From Aquilaria yunnanensis (taxonomy: Eukaryota > Streptophyta > Magnoliopsida > Malvales > Thymelaeaceae), in assembly GCA_039654915.1 (NCBI GenBank), contig CM077594.1:107832893-107896892 (forward strand): a DNA stretch of 64,000 nucleotides, written 5' to 3'. The notes beneath the pieces are model-generated. The model was given only the letters and a program-made list of their open reading frames with translations. It was not told the DNA's origin and did no database searches. This document shows positions 55,657 through 64,000 of this stretch, piece after piece. Both the position numbers and the translations under genes were made by a program. Positions within the stretch are counted from its first letter, which is position 1, and every line of letters begins with the position of its first letter.

Positions 55657-56080
55657 TATATATCCATATAAATCAAGAAATCGAAACCAAGATAACTTTT
55701 CTACCATACAAGGTATATCCATCCATCAAGCAAGAATCCATCTTCACATTCTACAAAAATAAAAAATCACAATCCAAGCTAAGACGTCTCAAAGTATGAA
55801 TTTGAAGGAATCTTTATGAAGTATAAGTTACATGTAGTGCAAGAAATAAAGTTTTGGTTAATTGAAAAAAAAACAAGTTTTGTGTGTAACATTGGGTTGT
55901 TCTTCCATTTGCATTGTAATTTAAGAAAAGTAGTAAAGAATTATAGCTTAAATTACTGAAATAAAAAGAAAATAGAGTATATGTACAAACAATGAATATA
56001 ACTCTAGTCTAAAGCAAAATCACCATAAGGATATTAATGGAATTCTTTAACAATTCCCTGGTAGCAGCACCAAAAATTTT

Positions 56081-56320
56081 GTCGCAAGATAGAAGTTTAT
56101 AAAAAGTCTTATCAACCGTAACTTTAATCTCACCAGCAAGTGAATGGTGTCAATTGTAACAGTAGTGAGTTAGGTATCAATCCCACAGAGAATTGTATAG
56201 CAAAAAATTCCAACAAACATCAAGTACGATGACTTCACTTTAGCAAGAGCAAACAAACCATGGAAAACAATAAATAAGAAACTAAACTATCAAAATTGTA
56301 GATTACCCAACCAACAAACC
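56081..56320. repeat. Direct repeat, copy 2 (about 240 bp)
   Basis: Begins GTCGCAAGATAGAAGTTTAT, preceded by GGTAGCAGCACCAAAAATTT. Same orientation as copy 1, offset 660 bases. The pair could be ends of a non-autonomous retroelement or a local duplication; neither TG/CA ends nor a target duplication is clear. Confidence 0.8.
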
Positions 56321-58900
56321 AAACAAACATAAACACATTTACAAAGTTTCTAAGGAATTTAAACCAAATGGGCTGCTACATAGATATAGCTTTGACATAG
56401 GTACCTATATAACCCAAATTATGCTTCCTGAAAGTTGCAAGCCAAAAAACTATATAGTATCAACCATTTTCTCTCAAGACAGGGTCAATTAGTTCCTTAG
56501 AACTCCGTTAGACATTCTCATACTAACCTGTTGTCCTAGAAACCATTAAAGTTAAGTTCTCATCTAAGGCCTCATAAGAATAATAGTTCTCTCAAACCTG
56601 CCCATTACCCATGCTCTATTAGCCCTCTTATAACCTTGGAAACCTCTCTCAAGCCTTTTCTAAGTGTAGCAAATTGTTCAACATAGGTGGCTCACAAATA
56701 AAGAACACATTCAAGCGTAAACTAAATGAGCTAACAAATCATGGAAATGATCAATGAGTTATGTATTTTCGTCAAATCATCCCAAATGGTTCACAACATC
56801 CATAGAAATAAATCTACACATATTTACAAGAATCTCAATCTAAAGAAAAAGAGGAGTTAGGATTAGAAGAACCAAATCCAAGTAGAAATTCTTATTGTAT
56901 AAGAGCTCATACTTCAATCCAAGTAAGAATCTCTGTCAAATTAGCCTCCTAACTCTATAATCCACAAAAATTCTAAAAAAACTAGTCAAAAAATGAGTTT
57001 GGAGGGTTTTGGGACGAAGGGGATCTCGTCTCACAACTTTTCATCGAGCATTTTTATAAATAAAGCAGGTTTCGGCGACGTGGCACCACTCCCGGCAATG
57101 CGTTGCCAAGACTCGATAGTACACATACTTTTCAGTATTTTGACCATAACTTTGTTCACATGTGTCCGATTAAGATGATTCAATAGCCCACACAAAGCTA
57201 AGAAGAAAGACTATGACTTTTATTCTTTCACCTAAGTTTGAATTTGCAAAGAAAAGATCCAAAATTGGCTTAAAAGTTACCTCTCTTCTACTCCAATTGT
57301 CTTCACCTGTAAAAACATAAGAATAACACTAAAAGTACCCTAACTCTAGCAATTATTGTCATAAAGTACATCAAATAAGGGTAAAATGATAGGCATATCA
57401 TACACTTAACAACCTATGACCACAATAGATATCACAGAGATCTTGAGTTCAATCTCTCATAGGGATGACAGTTGAGTGGGTGAAATCCGTCTCCCGTGGG
57501 TATCTGTCTATGATGGATGATAAACTATCCGTGACAAGGTGGACATTGGTAACAAATTATACTCGTCTGTTAGGTACGGATTGGTGGAGGATAAAGGGTA
57601 TCCATTACAGATAAATCTATCCCGCCTACCTGTTAGACTTGTCAAGCAAGAAAACCCTATTTTACTTTTAAAAATTAATACTCCATCTGTCCCACTTTAT
57701 TTAGTTCATTTGACTTTTTCGACTAATTTAACTTGAATTTATTCATATTATTATTTGTTAATAAAAAAATTAAAAATATACATTTAGAAACTATAAATCT
57801 TAATTTATAATTCATATATAAATTTTTTTCATTTATATGCTAAAATATTGAAAATAAAAAATTATAAATTAATTATTAAAAAGTGAATGGTGCAAAAAAT
57901 TTTGGACAGAAAGAGCGAGTAATCCTTAGCACTACTCTTCATTGGCATTACTTCAAGTTGCCTGCTACCAACGCTTAAAGTTGTTTGTTCTTAAGTCTTG
58001 AAAATTATTATTTTTTCCAAAAAAATTAAAAAGATAAGATAAAAAATATGTTGCCCTAGTATAAGTTTTCTTTTTCTTGTTGCTGATTTTAATATTTCAT
58101 ATTTAAAAAGAAAGCTTAAACCAGAGCTTATTTGTTGGTATGAATTGTCTATGTGCCACAGGTATAGGTGGGATATTTCATTATTGGTAGATATTCATAA
58201 AATGAGATATAAAAAAAATCACAAATATGAATGATGGGCAAAAAAACATCTACATCTAATCCCCCCTATTGTTGTCTCATCTCTTGAACCTCATATTTTT
58301 TAAAATATCTTCTAGCTAAACCAAGGCTCACGGTAAGGCGTTGGCGAAGAAGCATCATTGAAGGTCGCGGCCGCGGGTTCCATGAACTGCCGGGCAATTA
58401 ATAAGGGGAAATACAAAACTCCCCTTTCAAAACAAACAATTACACCATTTGTTTAGGAATCCTACATTTTGCCCTCCCAAACGTCAGCTCCGTTCATTGG
58501 CCTGTCTGATTGATCAATTGGCTCTGATTGACCTTTACAGGATTTGAAAAGTATTGACATCAACACCGATATTTTTAATATGATTTCTGATTGATCCTAA
58601 ACATTTTTTAATTTTATATTTCTACCCAGATATTCATAATCATAAATGTTCTATTATATTTTTACCTTATAATCCTTTTAACATCTTTATATGAATATTT
58701 ATTTATTTTTATAGTAGTACTACTTCTTTCGGATATTCTAATTTTAATTTTCTTTAATATTTTAATACCATTTTTTTTTCTAGTTCTTCTCTTGCAGCCA
58801 CTTAATAATTTTTTTTTGAAGGAATTCTATGATCATGCATTAATGAAGATCTTAATGAAGAACATCCAACAAGCACTTCGGAAGCGGAGGAACAAAGTAA
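56321..58900. other. Intergenic sequence of repeat-like character
   Basis: No supported gene. 56980-57180 is a GC-richer patch with a short frame and no known domain. 57660-57920 is AT-rich. 58330-58400 is a short GC-rich patch. Confidence 0.4.
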
Positions 58901-58919
58901 ACACGTATAGAAAGGGAAC

Positions 58920-59111
58920 AGGATGCTCGAGCAAGCCTATGAGCTGCCTTGTTGCATCTACGACTCCTAGACACAAAAGCTACTGAATGAAACTTAGAAA
59001 CTAAAGAAAAAAATGTCATCTAGAGTAACTCTAAAAGGAAAATTAAACTGCCGCTTACCAAAAGACAAAGCATGAATTAATGTTTGAGAATAGGACTCTA
59101 TATCCTTTGGT
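58920..59111 (-). pseudogene. LINE-type RNase H relic (C-terminal half), cut by a Mutator-like element
   Basis: The minus strand reads IESYSQTLIHALSFG, where RNase H usually has ESDSQxLIxAL (catalytic Asp replaced by Tyr), then after a frameshift HSVAFVSRSRRCNKAAHRLARASC, the usual end of plant non-LTR RNase H. The frame is lost at the element boundary near 59112; whether more persists beyond 60369 is unclear. Confidence 0.55.
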
Positions 59112-60368
59112 GGCAAATTCTGAAATGCACCTAAGTGCTTGTACACCTATTAGATGACGTTTGGATTTAGTTAGTTTTAGATTTAAAAGGAAACTTGAAT
59201 CAATTAGGATAAATTCATAATTTTTGTGATAATTATCACGAAGTTTCCTTTTATAAATTAGTAAATTTAGTAATTACCATTTAATTCCCGTAATTTTCTC
59301 TCTCCTACCAGTAATCTTTTTCTCTCGCTCTCGCTCTCCGTCTCTCTCAGTCGCTCTTCTCCTCTGTCACTCGCTCTTTCTGCTTGCTCTCGCTCGCTCT
59401 CTCTGCTCACTCTCGCTCTCCGTCGCCGACTGACCTCCTATGCTCGTCGTATGCTTCCCGATCTTCCGCCTTGGCTCACCTCGTGCCAGATCTGCCAGTG
59501 CTCCGCCTTGGCTTCGATCCGCCAGTGCTCCATCGCTCTCTGCTCCATCGCTCGCTCTCGCTCTCGCTCTCCGTCGCTCTCCGTCGCCGATCGGTGGCCT
59601 ACGACGGTACCTGCAGTGGGTTGTGAGCAGGACAAAAGGTGCAATCCCGGATTTCAAACATTTTTTGTTGGATTCGTGTGTTGTTTGTCACGATTTGTAT
59701 TGTTCTGTCTTCTGAGATTGTTTATCATAATCTTGATGTATTATCTAGTGGTGGGTATGTATGATCTCAAGTTCGATTTGTATGTCTATGTGATTGTGTG
59801 TATGATCCCAGGAGCGATTTGTTTGTCTACTTTTTTATGTGAATACTTCTGACTAATAGGATGACACATGTGGTCATGTATGCTCCCATGTTCAAAATGT
59901 GTGATATGTATTATTTGGGTTCGATTTGTATAAATATTGTATGCGTGATTTGGGTCTTGGATTTACTGATTTTTTTATTTATATTGTCTGGTGGTGTTTA
60001 TGTATTAAACTGACAACCAATTGTATGAAACTGATATTTGAATGTATGTATATTTTGGTTATGTGAAAAACTGAATGAATAGCTATTTTGGTTATGTGAA
60101 AAACTGAATGAATAGCCTTGTTTTTAAATAATTACCATATTTATCATATTATATTTATTTGTTTCATTATTATTATCTTTTCAAATGAATTCAAATTTAA
60201 AATTTTCCCATAGCTAAAAATTTGAATAAGGTTAATACATTCCATAATTATACTAATTAAATATAACTTATATTAAGAAGTAAAAGTTACTATTTATACT
60301 TAAAACTAACGGAATTCTAACGGTGTTAATTAGGTGCTTATACACCTAGGTGGATAGTCTCAAGGCTC
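59112..60368. mobile_element. Mutator-like non-autonomous element related to the one at 5640-7222
   Basis: Left end GCAAATTCTGAAATGCACCT and right end (reverse complement near 60368, TATCCACCTAGGTGTATAAG) resemble the termini at 5640/7222, including the right-hand ACGGTGTTAATT block. Both elements also share GATAATTATCACGA. Flanks CCTTTGGTG and CCTTGGTTG are an imperfect 9-bp duplication at best. A GC/CT-rich interior (59320-59640) opens frames on both strands from CTCTCGCTCTCG-type repeats. No transposase. Confidence 0.6.
60053..60117. repeat. Short tandem duplication (about 32 bp x 2)
   Basis: TTTTGGTTATGTGAAAAACT followed by GAATGAATAGC occurs twice in direct succession without visible change, inside the Mutator-like element. 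Confidence 0.85.
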
Positions 60369-60633
60369 AACCTTGGTTGTCAACTGGCCGCCATTTTTCC
60401 ATCATAAAATGGACCTATGTTTTTTTTTTACCGAATTAGCAACCTCTTTGTTGGTTGCCCATGTCAACTGCTCCAATCCGTTTCTCTTGTAATGAATTTA
60501 GCACTAACTGTTAGTGTTAGAGGTTAACATTAGTTATTAGTGTTAGAGTTTAACTTTTCAATATGTCAATATTTGATAATTAATAAGTTTAAGTAAAAGT
60601 TGTAATATTTTGTAATTACCTAAACCCTCAAAT

Positions 60634-60638
<5 letters not shown>

Positions 60639-60709
<71 letters not shown>
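60639..60709. repeat. (TA)n microsatellite, about 35 units
   Basis: Uninterrupted alternating T and A for about 70 bases. Confidence 0.97.
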
Positions 60710-60712
<3 letters not shown>

Positions 60713-62079
60713 ACTTAAAAAAATATTCCCGAATCTTATTAAAAAATTAATACAAAAAAAATGCCTTCACAGCTAAAAAAAATACAGCTAGTAACTATTC
60801 TTTTTCCCACTAAATTATTATTTTTTAAAAAAATAAAAAAACTCCTCAGCACAAGTCCTCTGTTGCCTCTCTCATTTTCTGTTCATCTTCTTCTTCCCGC
60901 ATCTCTTGTTCATCTCTTATCTGAATTTCAATAGATTCTTTTTCCCACATAATTGATTGTTGTCCAAACTAGCCCGTTTTGTTTCTTCTTGAATTAATTA
61001 TAGTATAAACTTATATTTTGTTTTTTGTCAAACGTTTGATATGCCTACAAAAGTTGGAGGGATGGAGTGTTCCAGAATCCACATTGCATTTTTTGAGCAT
61101 TTAGCATTTGAATTTTGATTGGGCTTGAAGGACGGTAGTTGAGCTTAAGGATGAGCGCCAGTTTGTGCAATATTCAAGCTCGGGGGCCAGGGTTTCTAGG
61201 AGAAGAAGGCTAGGGTAAAAGTTGTCGTTTCTCTCTTTTTTTGATTGGGCAGGCCAACCACGGAGTCAACAAAAACGTTTTTCACAAATTGATGATTCTA
61301 CAAACTTAATTATGTTAGACAACGATCCTCATCGGACAAATGAAATTTAAAGAATTGTTTATAATATTCCTTTTTTATTAATATATATGTGCCACATCGT
61401 TTCCCTTTTTAAAGAGAGTCATTTTCTCGGAACTTACGCACTCCAATCGTATAATTAAAACACCACACCGAAATTGTGCAATAAATAAATATCACACTCG
61501 ATAGAAATTAATATTACGGAAAACCTTTTGTGTACCCCGTTTACCTGTAAGTTGGGACATAGATTACTTTTTTTTTTTTTTGTTCTTTGCATAATTTACG
61601 TTTTGTTTAATATTTGGATTTTTGCTAGCTTTACTTTTCCCTGTTTTATTCTCTTTCTTTAATTTTTTTTATTATTATCGTTCCTTCACCTTTTTGCTTC
61701 TATTTTTTCAGTTTTTCATTTTTTAGTTTTTTATTATTACCCTTTTTTTCATATTTCACTTTTTCCAAGATTTTATTTACGTTTAGTTTTTCCCTTTCCT
61801 CTATTTTTTTTATTTTTTTCATCTTTATTTTCCTCTTTTCACAATTTTTTATCCTTTTTTATTTTTTGGTTTTTTGCTAGTTTTTAACCTTTTTCCCCAT
61901 TTTACATCTGACTCTTTCACAGTTTTTTAAATTTTTACTATTTTTATTCCTTTTTATGAGTTAGATTGCTAACAATTAGTTGTATTGCTTTGTGGACTTG
62001 TGTTGCGGAGCATGTTGCCATAAAATTGGTTCATAACATATGGTGACAGATAGATGTGTTGAATGATAAGTTGAGTAAA
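60710..62079. other. Intergenic, including a pyrimidine-rich tract
   Basis: 61560-61960 is almost pure pyrimidine plus A on the plus strand (TTTTTxACTTTTTCC-type runs). No gene supported. Confidence 0.5.
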
Positions 62080-62870
62080 AAAGAAACAACCTGTAATAAG
62101 AGAACAATGAGAAACTGATAAAGGACCAAAAATTGCATGAAAAAATAATAAAAGAACAAATAATAACTGATAAAAGAACAAATAACAACTAATAAAAGAA
62201 CAAACAGCTAATTTATCAAATGAACAAGTATGAATTGATAAAAGAACAAACAGTCATAAATATATAAAAGTACAGACAATTAGCTTATTTAAAGAACAAG
62301 TAGAAATTAATAAAAGAACAAACAACTATTAATAAAAGAATAAATAACCACTAGTAAAAGAACTAACAACTAATTTATCTAAAGAACAAACATAAATTGA
62401 TAAGAAAATAAACAATTATTGAAAAAAGAATAAATAACTATTAATAAAACAAAAAATAACTAGTTTATTGAAAGAACAAGCATCAATTTTTAAAAGAACA
62501 AATAATTACTAATAAAAAAATAAGTAACTACTAATAAAATAATAGACAATGTCTAAAAAACAATCAGAAATTTATCCAAGAAAAAATAACTGCTATTAAA
62601 AGAACATATTACTACTTATAAAAGAATAAATAACTACTAATAAAATAATAGAAAGCTAGTTTATATAAAGAACTAGTAGGAATTGATAAAATAACAAGCA
62701 ACTAGTAATAAAAAATTAATAACTAGTAATAAAAAAGTATAAAACTAAATTATCAAAAGAACAAGCAAGAATTGATAAAAAAAAAATTGATAGTAAAAAA
62801 TCAATTGCTGATAAAAGAATAAAATGCTGAAAAAAGAATAAATAGAAACCGATAAAAAAATGAATAAGAT
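62080..62870. repeat. Degenerate minisatellite, unit about 90 bp built from 20-24-bp subunits
   Basis: Subunits ATAAAAGAACAAACAACTA and ATAAAAGAATAAATAACTACT alternate. A higher-order marker TTATxxAAAGAACAAG(C/T)A recurs at about 62213, 62286, 62374, 62464, 62652 and 62750, giving a period near 90. The array is strongly purine-rich on the plus strand. Confidence 0.75.
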
Positions 62871-63570
62871 CTTAATTTTTTAATGTTAGCTGCTTTGATT
62901 TGTTCTTTTTTAGATTGTGTTAAATTTCAGATTTTTTTTTACATATTGGGTGAAAGAACAAATTAGAGCAAAGAATGAAATTAGATAAAATCTAAATAAG
63001 AAATAAACAATGAAAATATTAAAAAATTGTAAATCAAAGTGAATAATGGAAATCAGAGCAAAACTAAAATCAAAGTGAACAGCTAAAATTAGAGCAATGC
63101 ATAATTAAATTCAAGTAATAGAAAAAAAAACAGTGTAATATGAAGAAGAGATTTTTTTTGTTCCAAGAAAAAAGAAGTGGAAAATAAAGTAGCAGAAAAG
63201 TGCCAATAGGTGTTGCCACTTGACAAAAAATAGGACAAGAAAAAAAAAGGCAAAGATGCAAAAGTTAAAAATAAAAACTTATAGAATTTTTGTGAACTAG
63301 TGATGTGATGTGATTGATTTATGAAATTTTGGGCCAAATTGTTAATTTTTATATTATAGGAGAATAACTTATGGCATAAGGCAGGTTACATAAGACTTAC
63401 TTATTCTTTATATTGACTTATCGCTACTATTTCAAAAAATTTGAATCGAGAAAATGTTACTCCGAAAACAATTAAATGAAGTAGTATCTTTTAGTTTCCA
63501 TTTCTCGAAATCCTTAGAAATAGCTCATTAGTCATCACCGTATATGGCATGCTACGTAGAGCCTAGGCCT
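62871..63570. other. AT-rich intergenic stretch
   Basis: Short poorly coding frames only; some AATCAGAGCAAAACTAAAAT near-repeats around 63050. Confidence 0.45.
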
Positions 63571-63578
63571 GGCACATC

Positions 63579-63587
63579 TATAAATAG
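63579..63587 (+). promoter_or_regulatory. Candidate TATA promoter followed by a leader-like sequence
   Basis: TATAAATAG is followed by an A/C-rich leader (CATCAATCACAAGCACAAAC) at 63611-63630 that resembles a plant 5' UTR. The next ATGs (63630, 63638, 63679) open only very short frames; the one at 63679 has a hydrophobic start (MVLRLFALLPP) but stops after 26 codons. A decayed gene or a gene with an intron I could not place. Confidence 0.3.
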
Positions 63588-63902
63588 CATCAAACTCAAA
63601 CATTAAGCTCATCAATCACAAGCACAAACATGCCCATATGATCCTTTGGTTGAGTAGTATTAGGTAGGCTGCTCACAACATGGTCCTAAGACTTTTTGCT
63701 CTTCTCCCACCTCTCTCCACTTCTCTTTGCTTTCCTTCTTTGTTTAGACACTATATATGAAAGCTTTGATTGGAACAAAATCTTGAAAGAAACGGCAACC
63801 AAATTCCTTTTTTATACATGGGAGGTGACTATTAATCCAAATGTGTAATAGTGGAGCACAAACAATGAATCATCCTAAATTACATATACAAAAATTGAGA
63901 GA

Positions 63903-64000
63903 TCAAAAAGTCTTAGCTAAAATAGTAGGCAGGGAGCTCATGTGTTTTCTTTGCATTTGATCCAATAGCTTGATCACCCCAGCATCAATGTGTGATAACG
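63903..64000 (-). CDS. Possible C-terminal end of a minus-strand gene running off the window
   Basis: The minus-strand frame entering at 64000 is open for about 32 codons (LSHIDAGVIKLLDQMQRKHM and more) to TGA at 63903-63905. Composition is protein-like, but the piece is too short to assign a family and may be chance. Confidence 0.25.
   Translation of the reverse strand, partial: LSHIDAGVIKLLDQMQRKHMSSLPTILAKTF

Noticed and set aside
59367..59852. Ser/Arg-rich frames near 59.4-59.8 kb
   Set aside because: Encoded by CTCTCGCTCTCG-type simple repeats on both strands inside a transposon.

Overview
This window is a stretch of a eudicot plant nuclear chromosome. It is AT-rich and intron-bearing, with plant-type gene families (CRM-domain splicing factor, CREG-like protein, intronless matrix metalloproteinase) separated by nested transposable elements. 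I see nothing that fixes the species.

Host genes. At the left edge, on the minus strand, are the first exons of a CFM3-type CRM-domain organelle splicing factor. A complete five-exon CREG1-like gene lies at 10.3-12.1 kb (minus). A three-exon secreted Gln/Thr/Arg-rich protein I do not recognise is at 45.0-46.1 kb (minus). A complete intronless matrix metalloproteinase is at 51.3-52.3 kb (plus). A candidate host exon at 43.4-43.6 kb is split by a retrotransposon; its other part is at 15.16-15.18 kb. The last ~100 bases may hold the C-terminus of another minus-strand gene.

Transposons, left side (1.6-14.4 kb). A LINE RNase H relic is interrupted by a 1.4-kb solo LTR (TSD TAAAC) and by a 1.58-kb Mutator-like element (9-bp TSD ATACTACAC). 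A 977-bp hAT-type non-autonomous element (8-bp TSD AAAGTAAG) and a long-TIR MITE follow, then a hAT transposase relic.

Central nest (15.2-43.4 kb). A minus-strand Ty3/gypsy chromovirus (LTRs ~385 bp, TSD GACTG, initiator-Met PBS, chromodomain integrase) was split inside its reverse transcriptase by a 23,056-bp plus-strand Ty3/gypsy element of the Tat lineage, Ogre-like (LTRs ~3.58 kb, TSD CTTGG). The Ogre-like element has ORF1, gag-protease, a frame-preserving 181-bp intron and a pol with two RNase H domains.

Most unusual cargo. Between pol and its 3' LTR the Ogre-like element carries three tandem 549-bp genes for a small basic zinc-finger-like protein. Their core (basic KKRRAKR run followed by a Cys cluster) resembles the nucleic-acid-binding/silencing-suppressor proteins of plant Betaflexiviridae. 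Next to them is a full-length, intronless LOG gene (cytokinin-activating phosphoribohydrolase). TATA boxes precede LOG and the second and third small genes, and a shared upstream module is amplified in front of LOG. A 14-copy 85-bp hairpin-containing tandem array follows. My inference is a retrotransposon that acquired a putative anti-silencing gene and a hormone-activation gene.

Right side (46-64 kb). This holds a long-TIR DNA element at 47.5-49.1 kb, a LINE-type retroposon just behind the metalloproteinase (11-bp TSD), a direct duplication at 55-56 kb, a second member of the Mutator-like family at 59.1-60.4 kb, a long TA repeat and a ~90-bp minisatellite at 62.1-62.9 kb.
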